Below are positions 19,054 through 26,496 of a stretch of DNA of 64,000 nucleotides, piece after piece. Every line of letters begins with the position of its first letter. Positions within the stretch are counted from its first letter, which is position 1. The DNA lies in contig PAQY01000002.1 in assembly GCA_002709955.1 (NCBI GenBank), positions 170,448 through 234,447 on the forward strand, in the 5' to 3' direction. The notes under the pieces are model-generated. The model had not been told where the DNA came from, ran no database searches, and saw only the letters and a list, made by a program, of their open reading frames with translations. A program made the translations under genes and the position numbers. Source of the stretch: Rhodospirillaceae bacterium. Its GTDB lineage: Bacteria; Pseudomonadota; Alphaproteobacteria; UBA8366; Aestuariispiraceae.

Positions 19054-19590
19054 ATGAGGGGGACGTCATTCTTTCGCCGTGGGGTAGGGCATCTGGGGAA
19101 CTATCGCGTGTTGAAGTACCTCTATTTTACAGATCTGATAGGGACGGTAAACCTTGTGGAGGAGGTTGCAAACGCCTTATCTCCGATTGATCCGCCTCAT
19201 GTCGACACGGTCCATGCCGCCGCACTTTTTGATGCGTTGAAAAAATTGGCAGAGACTTCCCTCAATCGGCGTTCCGAATGGAAGAGCTCATCCGTTCGGT
19301 TTGTAGATTTGAATGGAAAGCTGCATCGGGCGGAGTTGTATAGGGCGTCCGTCGGTGACGTCGAAGCGTATTTTACCTGTTTGGAAGATGCCAGTGACCA
19401 AGACACGGTAAAGATGGTTCTGCTGTCATTTGGCCCGGTTGAGCTAGATCCCTCTCGCGCTGCTGGCAATGAGGCGCAAGCGCTGGTGAGCTATCAGGTT
19501 TTTTGGGGACTTAGCGCTGCATCACGGGTCATAGCGCTGGATCGATTACGGCGATATCTTAATCGGTCAGGATGGGTGCTTGTTTTTTAA
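19054..19590 (+). CDS. Hypothetical protein, orphan in AT-rich patch
   Basis: I do not recognise this protein of up to 178 residues. It shows no signal peptide or clear membrane segment, and is mixed alpha/beta in appearance (VRFVDLNGKLHRAELYRASV, then a late VSYQVFWGLSAASRVIALDRL). The ATG at 19054 is only 25 bases from the divergent aminotransferase start and has little ribosome-binding signal. A GTG at 19108 behind TGGGGAA is a reasonable alternative. Base composition is visibly more AT-rich than in the neighbours, as in the next two genes, which hints at acquired DNA. Confidence 0.5.
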   Translation: MRGTSFFRRGVGHLGNYRVLKYLYFTDLIGTVNLVEEVANALSPIDPPHVDTVHAAALFDALKKLAETSLNRRSEWKSSSVRFVDLNGKLHRAELYRASVGDVEAYFTCLEDASDQDTVKMVLLSFGPVELDPSRAAGNEAQALVSYQVFWGLSAASRVIALDRLRRYLNRSGWVLVF

Positions 19591-19602
19591 CCAACCATTG
19601 GT

Positions 19603-19632
19603 TTGGAAATTTTCGCGAAATTATTATATAAT
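19603..19632 (+). promoter_or_regulatory. Sigma-70-type promoter ahead of small orphan genes
   Basis: TTGGAA (19603-19608) and a perfect TATAAT (19627-19632) are separated by 18 bases. An AAGGAG (19644-19649) and the ATG at 19658 follow. This is one of the clearest vegetative promoters in the window, placed 13 bases after the preceding orphan gene, so the next two genes can be expressed independently. Confidence 0.65.
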
Positions 19633-19657
19633 GGATGTATGAGAAGGAGTAAAAGGC

Positions 19658-19846
19658 ATGCTGTCGTTTGAAAAATCATTGAAAGTCATCGATAAAATTG
19701 ATGATGACGCTGGTACAGCTGGAAAGAATGATCCGCTGCCTATCGTGCGCGTTGACCTCAGTGGTTGTCTGGACTCCAGCGATGTTGATGCGCATTTGAA
19801 GGATCGACTGGGTGTATCCGCAGCGCAACGCCTTATCGCAGGATAA
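19658..19846 (+). CDS. Small hypothetical protein (62 aa)
   Basis: This is a small acidic protein of 62 residues of unknown function. It lacks a signal peptide and membrane segment; the sequence includes IDKIDDDAG and DSSDVDAHLKDRLGV. Coding is supported by a near-ideal promoter (19603-19632) and an AAGGAG 8 bases before the ATG. The gene just downstream encodes a small membrane protein and starts 10 bases after this stop, so the two may form a unit. Confidence 0.55.
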   Translation: MLSFEKSLKVIDKIDDDAGTAGKNDPLPIVRVDLSGCLDSSDVDAHLKDRLGVSAAQRLIAG

Positions 19847-19855
19847 TACTGCACA

Positions 19856-20137
19856 GTGGATTATTCTTCGGATGATCTAGCGATATTCTCTTCGGCTCTA
19901 AGTATAATCGGGTCAATTCTGCTGGCCGTTCCCTTTGTCATGGACTTGCTGGGGAAATTGCGTCGGTCACGGCAAATCAAAGATGCACAATCGGAACCCG
20001 ATGCCATTCGGCGCGCATTGAGAGATAACCTGACAGAGCAGGTTTTAACCTCTGGAAAATGGTCCACATTTTGTGGCGTTGTCGGAATTGTTATGCTGGT
20101 TGGGGCAGCATTTCTTTATTATAAATCAATTCACTAG
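19856..20137 (+). CDS. Small membrane protein of unknown function (93 aa)
   Basis: The protein starts with GTG at 19856 and has two hydrophobic segments: about residues 10-31 (IFSSALSIIGSILLAVPFVM) and about 71-88 (FCGVVGIVMLVGAAFLYY). A charged cytoplasmic or periplasmic loop between them contains RRSRQIKDAQSEPDAIRR. I do not recognise a family. It is probably co-transcribed with the 62-residue gene and sits back to back with nrdB, whose stop is 11 bases away on the other strand. Confidence 0.5.
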   Translation: MDYSSDDLAIFSSALSIIGSILLAVPFVMDLLGKLRRSRQIKDAQSEPDAIRRALRDNLTEQVLTSGKWSTFCGVVGIVMLVGAAFLYYKSIH

Positions 20138-20147
20138 ATAAATTTTC

Positions 20148-21107
20148 TTATGCGAAAGCGTCCTCCCAGGTGCCTTGGGTGGAGGCTTTTGAATATTCGG
20201 TTGCGCGGTTTTCGAAGAAGTTTGCGTGTTCAACGCCATTCAGCATTTCATCCATCCAGCGCAGCGGATTCTTGGCCGACTTGTACATCGGTTGCAGGCC
20301 CAGTTGGGTTAAGCGGCGGTCGGCGATATAGCGGATATATTCCTTCACTTCCGACCCGCTCAATCCCTCAACCGCGCCCATTTCAAAGGCCAGATCGATG
20401 AAGGAATCTTCGTGGCTGACGATGGTGTCGCAGGCCGTGTACAGGTCTTTTTGAAGCTGTTCGTTCCAGACTTCCGGGTTTTCCGACACGAAGGTTTTAA
20501 ACAGTTTGATGATCGACGCGGTATGCAGCGACTCGTCGCGCACGGACCAACTGACAATCTGGCCCATGCCCTTCATCTTGTTGTGGCGCGGGAAATTCAT
20601 CAGCATTGCGAAGCTGGCGAACAGTTGCAGCCCCTCTGTGAAGGCCCCGAACACAGCCAGTGTCTTTGCAATGTCTTCCTTGGTGCTGACGCCCCAGACC
20701 TGCATATAGTCGTATTTATCTTTCATTTCCTTGTATTTAAGGAAGGCGGTGTATTCGACTTCCGGCATGCCGATCGTGTCCAGCAAATGGCTGTAGGCGG
20801 CAACATGGACGGTTTCGATGTTAGAAAAGGCCGACAGCATCATCTGAATTTCGGTGGGCTGGAACACCTGGGAATAATGCTTCATATAGCAATTATTAAC
20901 CTCGACATCCGCCTGCGTGAAGAAGCGGAAAATCTGGGTCAGCAGATTGCGCTCCCCCTCGCTCAAGGTGCGGTGCCAATCCTTCACATCATCGGCCAGG
21001 GGCACTTCTTCCGGCAGCCAGTGGATACGCTGTTGCGTCAACCATGCCTCGTAAGCCCATGGATAATTGAAGGGTTTATAGACGGGGCTTGCGTTCAGAA
21101 GCGTCAT
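20148..21107 (-). CDS. nrdB: Class I ribonucleotide reductase small (beta) subunit
   Basis: NrdB holds the diiron-tyrosyl radical that starts reduction of ribonucleotides to deoxyribonucleotides. Metal ligands and radical residue are all visible: D67 (TQADVEV), E98 and H101 with the radical Y105 (IETVHVAAYSHLL), E158 (FTEGLQL), and E192 and H195 (VRDESLHTA). The E-x2-H-x3-Y spacing equals that of the E. coli enzyme. The length of 319 residues fits alphaproteobacterial class Ia subunits. nrdA is not in the window. Two NrdR boxes lie upstream of the start. Confidence 0.95.
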   Translation of the reverse strand: MTLLNASPVYKPFNYPWAYEAWLTQQRIHWLPEEVPLADDVKDWHRTLSEGERNLLTQIFRFFTQADVEVNNCYMKHYSQVFQPTEIQMMLSAFSNIETVHVAAYSHLLDTIGMPEVEYTAFLKYKEMKDKYDYMQVWGVSTKEDIAKTLAVFGAFTEGLQLFASFAMLMNFPRHNKMKGMGQIVSWSVRDESLHTASIIKLFKTFVSENPEVWNEQLQKDLYTACDTIVSHEDSFIDLAFEMGAVEGLSGSEVKEYIRYIADRRLTQLGLQPMYKSAKNPLRWMDEMLNGVEHANFFENRATEYSKASTQGTWEDAFA

Positions 21108-21150
21108 GGTTGGCCTTTACAGAATGCTGGAAGTTTATCCTGCCACAAGA

Positions 21151-21197
21151 ATAGTATATATGGTGTGGATGGCAAGAGGTTAATCTATATATTGTGG
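21151..21197 (-). promoter_or_regulatory. Tandem NrdR boxes upstream of nrdB
   Basis: Two 16-bp sites match the NrdR-box consensus (ACACWATATATWGTGT form) at about 13 of 16 positions each: 21151-21166 and 21182-21197. The identical cores TATATATGGTG and TATATATTGTG are exactly 31 bp apart, which is the three-helical-turn spacing known for paired NrdR boxes. They lie 44-90 bases upstream of the nrdB start. NrdR is an ATP/dATP-responsive repressor of ribonucleotide reductase genes. Confidence 0.82.
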
Positions 21198-21198
21198 T

Positions 21199-21230
21199 TT
21201 ATCCCCAGCTTTTCCCCAGACTTGTCCACC
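21199..21230 (+). promoter_or_regulatory. Three DnaA-box-like repeats next to the nrdB promoter
   Basis: TTATCCCCA (21199-21207), TTTTCCCCA (21210-21218) and TTGTCCACC (21222-21230) resemble the DnaA box TTATCCACA at 7-8 of 9 positions. They are spaced 11-12 bases apart, just beyond the NrdR boxes. DnaA is known to regulate nrd promoters in some bacteria, so a role in coupling dNTP supply to replication is plausible but unproven. Confidence 0.45.
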
Positions 21231-21347
21231 GAAAACGTCGTGGTGATGGATTTTGCAGGTCTGCCAGCATCTTGGACTTGTCTTCTGCCATGGCATCAGG
21301 AATTCTCAGGCAAGAGCATCATAGAACCTGTGGGGAAGTGCGTGACG

Positions 21348-21959
21348 ATGGAAAAACCTAAGACCTATTCCCTGGAAGGCGTCCGCCCGGTCATTGATCC
21401 CACCGCCTATGTCCATCCCACCGCCGTTCTGATCGGGGACGCGATTGTCGGGCCGCGATGCTATGTCGGTCCTGGTGCGGTCATGCGGGGTGACTTCGGG
21501 CGTGTCGTGATGGAAGAAGGGTCGAACCTTCAGGATAACTGTATCATGCATGCCTTTCCCGGCATGGATTGCGTGATTGAGGTCGATGGTCATATCGGCC
21601 ATGGCGCGATCCTGCATGGCTGTCGTGTGAAGCGCAATGCGCTGGTGGGCATGAATTCCGTGGTGATGGATGGCGCAATTATTGGCGATAGTGCGATGGT
21701 TGCCGCTATGGCCTTTGTGAAGGCGGGGTTCGAGGTACCAGACGGTATGCTGGCGGCGGGTACACCAGCGAAGATTCTGCGCGCCCTGTCCGACAAGGAA
21801 ATCGCCTGGAAGGAAGAAGGCACCAGGGATTATCAGCGCCTGTCCGAACGCTGTCATGCAACGCTGACCTTGTGCGACCCGCTGACCGAAGTGGAACAAA
21901 ACCGCCCAAAGCTGAGCGCCGGAGAGTCCATCCCGCTGTTTCAGACGAAACGGGAGTAA
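21348..21959 (+). CDS. Left-handed beta-helix hexapeptide protein, gamma-carbonic-anhydrase/PaaY-like
   Basis: The 203-residue protein consists of hexapeptide repeats (PTAYVHPTAVLIGDAIVG, then VGPRCYVGPGAVMRGDFG) forming a trimeric left-handed beta helix. Metal-binding histidines are H68 (CIMHAF), H85 and H90 (IGHGAILHGC), with the 17- and 5-residue spacing of the PaaY/CaiE/YrdA group. The C-terminal TLTLCDPLTEVEQNRPKL resembles PaaY, a thioesterase of phenylacetate breakdown, but no other paa genes are nearby. I chose the ATG at 21348. The stop lies 4 bases from the convergent gene's stop. Confidence 0.82.
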   Translation: MEKPKTYSLEGVRPVIDPTAYVHPTAVLIGDAIVGPRCYVGPGAVMRGDFGRVVMEEGSNLQDNCIMHAFPGMDCVIEVDGHIGHGAILHGCRVKRNALVGMNSVVMDGAIIGDSAMVAAMAFVKAGFEVPDGMLAAGTPAKILRALSDKEIAWKEEGTRDYQRLSERCHATLTLCDPLTEVEQNRPKLSAGESIPLFQTKRE

Positions 21960-21963
21960 CCCG

Positions 21964-23964
21964 CTAATTTCCTTTGGAAATCCGGGGGCGGCCAAAGGCG
22001 GTGGCGGAGATTGTGCTTTCGATAAAGACCGCAAAGGATCCAGCGACCGTTGCAATTCGGTCATCCCGGCTGGTTTCGACCTTTACCTCCAGCGCACCGG
22101 CTTCATCGGCGCGGCTGCGGGCTTCTTTTTGGGCCAGCGTTAATGCAGTGCTGGCAGCATTTTCCAAATTGTTGAAATCTTCAATTCCTGCTGGTCCGTG
22201 AACCCGGAACAACCCTTCCGCGGGGGAGGTGATTAGGATTTGCACCCGTTGACTGACGCCCCCAGCAACAGCACCGACCGCATTGCAGACATCGGCATAG
22301 CGCGGCACATCAAATTCTGTCCGCAAGCGACGGGCGATTTCTGGATAATAGGTTTCTGCCGGGGCCCCGATACCAATCAACGGGGACTTCAGCGTGATAT
22401 CAAATTCCACCAGATTTTCTGACTTTTCCTTGGCGGTATTGCTGCTGAAGGCGGCTTTGAAGAACGGCGCTGCGCTGCGCAGCGGCATGTCGGTCATTAC
22501 GGCTTCAACCACAGCCGCACAGGATTGCACTGTCAGTTGATCGATCACGGCCTGGGCCAGTGCGCGTGCATCTTCGGCAAGCGGTGTTCCGGGCCGACGT
22601 TCGGTCCGTGCGGTCAGTTTAGCGCATAATTCTGCAGCCTCTGTATTCCAATTGTTTTGCAGGCCCAGAACATGGGAGGCATCCGACGGGGTGAAACCTG
22701 ATAGGATCACCAGACCGCGATCCACCAGCCGCAACAAGGGTTGTTCCGGGGCGCGACCGGCCAGCAATTGTTCCATGGATTTTGGACCCTCCTGCAGCAT
22801 GTCCCAAATCCGCTGTTCCCCCTTACTCAGGGTTCCACTTTTCATGTCGCGCAGCTTGATGGCAAAGATTCCGTCATTGGGCTTTGGCCAGGCCCGATCC
22901 ATTTGTCCTTGCAGGGTTGGCATGACAGTGGCGTGGTCCCGGGCCAGCAGGCTGATGGGCACGCGACGGCGGGGGCCGACTTTCAGGCACTTTTCATCGT
23001 CCAGGCCAATTTCACTGTCGCCGCCCAGCCCGACGGTATGAACAGCGATTGCCTCAACCATTGTGCGATAGCCCCCGACATAGGCCCCATCTGCCGCCAA
23101 AACGGGCTTTCCATTTTTAAGGACTGCAATATCTGTGGTTGTGCCGCCAATGTCAGAAATTACGCAGTCGTCGCGATTGCTTAAGAAATGGGCACCAACA
23201 ACACTGGCCGCCGGTCCGCTCAGGATCGTCTCAACCGGTCGGGTCAGGGCGGTATCGGCAGAAATCAAGGAACCATCACCCTTCACCACCATCAGGGGGG
23301 CGGTGATGCCATGGGTTTCCAGCATGCCACCAACCGCCAGGATCAATTGTTGGATCAGGGGCACCAATCGGGCATTCAGCAAGGCCGTCAGGGCGCGGCG
23401 GGGTGCATCCAGCGCATTGGCCAATTCATGGGCACAGGTGACGGGCAGGGCGGTTTCAGTCCGAACCAGATCACGAATGGTGACTTCGTGGCTGGGGTTT
23501 CTTGTGCCGAAATAGCCACAGATCGCAACGGCAGAAACCTTTTGGGCCAGGGCTTTGATCTGGGGGCGGGCGGCATCCAGGTTCAATGCCTCCCGTTCCC
23601 GACCATCCGGGTTGTGTCCCCCAGCCAGGAACAGGACCGGATCGGTTCCCATTGCCTGGCGCAGTCCTGCGCGGTCCAGGGCTTTTTCATCCTGTCCGAT
23701 CAGGATCAATCCGACCGGAAAGCCATGTTGTTCGACAATTGCATTGGTCGCCAGCGTGGTCGACAGCGAAACCAGCCCGATTTTAGACGGGTCAAATTCT
23801 GGTAGGCCCGCCAGAGCCTGGGCGGTGGCATCACTGACGCATAGCGACAGATCATGCTTTGTGGTCAGGGATTTTGCGGAGGATAAGACCTGGCGAGTTT
23901 CATCATCAAACAAGACGGCATCTGTATAGGTTCCCCCGGTATCAATGCCCAACAGTACCGCCAT
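21964..23964 (-). CDS. Hydantoinase/oxoprolinase-family protein (HyuA-like)
   Basis: The 666-residue protein belongs to the HyuA/5-oxoprolinase A family, which uses ATP to open cyclic amides such as hydantoins or 5-oxoproline. The N-terminus GIDTGGTYTDAVLFDDETR is the family's actin-like phosphate-binding motif. A second motif, CVISDIGGTTTDIAVLKNG, lies in the middle. The partner HyuB subunit is absent from the window, so the protein may work alone, have a distant partner or perform a different reaction. Its upstream region contains a palindrome at 24104-24121. Confidence 0.85.
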   Translation of the reverse strand: MAVLLGIDTGGTYTDAVLFDDETRQVLSSAKSLTTKHDLSLCVSDATAQALAGLPEFDPSKIGLVSLSTTLATNAIVEQHGFPVGLILIGQDEKALDRAGLRQAMGTDPVLFLAGGHNPDGREREALNLDAARPQIKALAQKVSAVAICGYFGTRNPSHEVTIRDLVRTETALPVTCAHELANALDAPRRALTALLNARLVPLIQQLILAVGGMLETHGITAPLMVVKGDGSLISADTALTRPVETILSGPAASVVGAHFLSNRDDCVISDIGGTTTDIAVLKNGKPVLAADGAYVGGYRTMVEAIAVHTVGLGGDSEIGLDDEKCLKVGPRRRVPISLLARDHATVMPTLQGQMDRAWPKPNDGIFAIKLRDMKSGTLSKGEQRIWDMLQEGPKSMEQLLAGRAPEQPLLRLVDRGLVILSGFTPSDASHVLGLQNNWNTEAAELCAKLTARTERRPGTPLAEDARALAQAVIDQLTVQSCAAVVEAVMTDMPLRSAAPFFKAAFSSNTAKEKSENLVEFDITLKSPLIGIGAPAETYYPEIARRLRTEFDVPRYADVCNAVGAVAGGVSQRVQILITSPAEGLFRVHGPAGIEDFNNLENAASTALTLAQKEARSRADEAGALEVKVETSRDDRIATVAGSFAVFIESTISATAFGRPRISKGN

Positions 23965-24103
23965 CGCTTAAAACCCATCTTTGGTAAGAGACTATTCAAG
24001 ATGGCTAGCCTATTCGCATTGGACCGGAAAGGCGTCAATCGTGGTTTTACCTAAAATAGCCCGGAATGCGACATAGCGCATCGGGCGGTGGTGGGGTGCA
24101 TGA

Positions 24104-24121
24104 ATTTGTGGTTCCACAAAT
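24104..24121. repeat. 18-bp palindrome, possible operator or hairpin
   Basis: ATTTGTGG and CCACAAAT form an exact 8-bp inverted repeat around TT. It lies just after the bacteriohemerythrin stop and 140 bases upstream of the hydantoinase-family gene, both on the minus strand. The very short centre suits a dimeric-repressor site better than an RNA hairpin, and no T-run follows. Confidence 0.4.
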
Positions 24122-24127
24122 CGCCGT

Positions 24128-24532
24128 TCAGCGCCGCTTTCTATCCAGAACATAGTTGCTGAACGCCATATCGGCAGAGAAAATATCGTCGATCAGAATC
24201 CGAAAAAGATCGCGAAGTTCCTCAATATTAATCTGATTTCTCAGTTCACATTCACCAAGAATTCGATACACGGTCCCTAATGATTGATCGTGATGAACCA
24301 TATGCTGATGTAAATACGGATAATTATAATCTGACATCAGGCGCTCTTCGTCCTTGAAATGCGCCAGTAACAGATTGCCCACTTCCCGCGCCTTTTTGAC
24401 GGTTCGATAGTCCGGATTATCGATGTTCTGTCGAACATCATCCAGGGCGGCAACTATTGTGTCATGGTCGTGATCGATCTTATCGACATTTATTTTGCCG
24501 GATCTGGGTACAAAGAATTGAAGATTTTTCAT
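24128..24532 (-). CDS. Bacteriohemerythrin-like protein with altered iron ligand
   Basis: Hemerythrins are four-helix diiron proteins that bind oxygen or sense it. This one (134 residues from the chosen start) shows H23 in KIDHDHD, H58 and E62 in HFKDEE, and H77 and H81 in HQHMVHHD. Near the C-terminus comes DIFSAD, where D121 is the bridging aspartate but position 116 is aspartate instead of the usual histidine of the HxxxxD motif. I chose the ATG at 24532 because AGGGGG stands 5 bases upstream; a start at 24580 adds 16 residues. It is a single-domain cytoplasmic protein in no clear operon. Confidence 0.83.
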   Translation of the reverse strand: MKNLQFFVPRSGKINVDKIDHDHDTIVAALDDVRQNIDNPDYRTVKKAREVGNLLLAHFKDEERLMSDYNYPYLHQHMVHHDQSLGTVYRILGECELRNQINIEELRDLFRILIDDIFSADMAFSNYVLDRKRR

Positions 24533-24654
24533 TCCATCCCCCTGTTTTACGTCCAGGAAAAGGCTTTTATTTTTATTCATAGTTTACGGTTTCACCATTA
24601 TGGAGATACTTAAACTACTATTTCACGGTATTGTTGAGGGATGGGGAGAATGAG

Positions 24655-25272
24655 ATGAAGCAACCCACCAGTGTCACCGCGCTTGAGGCCTTGGGGCGCG
24701 TCCAGTTGAGCGAAACCTTTTTCATGCGTGATTTTCTGTTCAGTGAAATTGCAGCGGTTCACGGGTTATCCAATATACCGGAAGATCCCGATGTCGCGAT
24801 TGCGGCTGGGAAAATGCTGTGTGAGACACTGTTGGAGCCCCTGCAGGAAACCTTTGGGCGGATTGCGATCCGATCAAGCTATCGCTCCCCCACCGTGAAC
24901 AGGTTCGGTAATGAGAACAATCTGAACTGTGCCCGGAACGAAGCAAACTATGCGCATCATATCTGGGATAAACGGGATGCGCAGGGGCACCTGGGGGCCA
25001 CCGCCTGTATCGTTGTTCCATGGTTTGCCAAACGGTATCAGGACGGCGCGGACTGGCGCGCCTTGGCGTGGTATATCCACGACCACCTGCCATACCATAC
25101 GCAGTACTTCTTTCCAAAGCGCGCGGCGCTGAACCTGAACTGGCGGGAGATGCCGGAAGGGCGGATCGATAGTTATATCAGCCCGAAAGGGTGTCTGACC
25201 AAACCGGGGATGGATAACCATTCCGGCGATCATGGGGATTGGTATCCAGACTTTCCAGCTTTTCGCGGATAG
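24655..25272 (+). CDS. Peptidase M15-like (DD-peptidase/hedgehog fold) protein
   Basis: The 205-residue protein has IRSSYRSPTVNRFGNEN, like the S(G/S)YRSP motif of M15 zinc DD-peptidases. AHHIWD and GHLGATACIVV follow in the place of the SxHxxGxAxD motif. The position of the zinc-binding aspartate appears to be cysteine here, so activity is doubtful. There is no signal peptide, which is unusual for a cell-wall enzyme. The start at 24655 has GGGGAGA 5 bases ahead; TTG at 24631 is less likely. The function is unknown; a phage endolysin origin or a scaffold role are options. Confidence 0.45.
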   Translation: MKQPTSVTALEALGRVQLSETFFMRDFLFSEIAAVHGLSNIPEDPDVAIAAGKMLCETLLEPLQETFGRIAIRSSYRSPTVNRFGNENNLNCARNEANYAHHIWDKRDAQGHLGATACIVVPWFAKRYQDGADWRALAWYIHDHLPYHTQYFFPKRAALNLNWREMPEGRIDSYISPKGCLTKPGMDNHSGDHGDWYPDFPAFRG

Positions 25273-25337
25273 GTGCTTGCCCGGCATAGCGCGGCGCTTT
25301 ACGGTCACGATAATCCTTATCTAAGAAGGCGTCGGTC

Positions 25338-26477
25338 ATGAGCCATACCATTGAAAAAATTGCCCTGAAGTCACCCGCACCAGGGACGGAACGGTTCCTG
25401 ACAGTCCACCGTTTTGGGACCATCGGGGCCCGTCCTAAAGTGTATTTGCAGGCCGCCCTGCATGCGGATGAATGGCCCGGCCTGATGGCGCTGAACCATC
25501 TGATTCCGATGTTGGATCATGCCGATAAGGCTGGCCGCATAATGGGGGAGATTGTCCTGTTGCCCTATGCCAATCCGATTGGGCTGGATCAACGGCTGGG
25601 CGGCGCAATGCCGGGGCGCTATTCCTTTGATGGGGCGGGCAATTTCAATCGCAATTGGCCTGATTTGTCAGCCGCTGCCGCCGCGTATATTCCTCAAGGG
25701 CTCACCGGGGATACAAGTCAGGATATCGCCACCTTGCGGGCAGCCCTGTTAAAGGCTGTGGCAGACCTGCCTACCCGGACAGAAATTGATCATTGGCGTG
25801 CGCAGTTGCTGGGGTTGAGCATCGATGCGGATTATGTGATCGACGTGCACTGCGACCAGGAAAGCCAGGCACATCTGTATTGTCATATCTCCCACACCGA
25901 TATTGCCAAACGTATGGCTGCGGCCGGGGATATTCCGATTGTGTTGCTGGAGGAAGAAGCCGGCGGGTTCAGCTTTGATGATTGTAATGCGGGCGTATGG
26001 CGGCGCATGGCCGGTTTGGTCGACAAGGCCGACACACTGCCGATGGCGTGTTATGGCTGTACGCTGGAATTGCGCGGCAAAGACGATGTGAATGATGTGT
26101 ATGGCCAAAAGGATGCGGCGGGATTGATGCAGTTCATGATCGCTGAAAGGGTCATTCAGGGGGATATAGCGGGCCTGGACGGGCCAGAGCCCTATCGTTT
26201 GGACGAGGTGGATGTGATCTATGCCGAAACCGGTGGCTTGATCACCTATAAGGCGGAAATCGGGGAATATGTCGAAGACGGTCAGTTGATTGCAGAAGTT
26301 ATTGATATCACAGCCCCGGACCCCCTGACCGCGCGCACACAATTGGTGTCGCGAACAGCGGGATTGTTTTTTGCCCGGATTGATTTGCGTTTGATTTCAG
26401 CGGGTGAGGGGGTTGCAAAAGTTGCGGGCCGCAAGCCCTTGGAGCATCGGAAGAAAGGGGCCTTGCTGGAAGCCTGA
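25338..26477 (+). CDS. Succinylglutamate desuccinylase/aspartoacylase-family zinc hydrolase
   Basis: This M14-like deacylase family hydrolyses N-acyl amino acids or similar amides. The 379-residue protein has zinc ligands H42 and E45 (LHADEWPG), H171 (DVHCDQE) and a catalytic glutamate E244 (CTLELRGKDD). The middle segment AMPGRYSFDGAGNFNRNWPDL includes the substrate-binding arginines. A C-terminal beta domain (GLITYKAEIGEYVEDGQLIAEV) resembles a biotinyl-like fold, as in other members. The substrate is unknown. It converges on ctrA with 19 bases between stops. Confidence 0.85.
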   Translation: MSHTIEKIALKSPAPGTERFLTVHRFGTIGARPKVYLQAALHADEWPGLMALNHLIPMLDHADKAGRIMGEIVLLPYANPIGLDQRLGGAMPGRYSFDGAGNFNRNWPDLSAAAAAYIPQGLTGDTSQDIATLRAALLKAVADLPTRTEIDHWRAQLLGLSIDADYVIDVHCDQESQAHLYCHISHTDIAKRMAAAGDIPIVLLEEEAGGFSFDDCNAGVWRRMAGLVDKADTLPMACYGCTLELRGKDDVNDVYGQKDAAGLMQFMIAERVIQGDIAGLDGPEPYRLDEVDVIYAETGGLITYKAEIGEYVEDGQLIAEVIDITAPDPLTARTQLVSRTAGLFFARIDLRLISAGEGVAKVAGRKPLEHRKKGALLEA

Positions 26478-26496
26478 CTACCGCCACCTTGCCGCG

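Noticed and set aside
20412-21347. A long plus-strand frame reading into the PaaY-like gene (starting at 20412)
   Set aside because: The first 300 codons are the antisense of nrdB and the nrdB promoter; only the part from the ATG at 21348 shows hexapeptide repeats.
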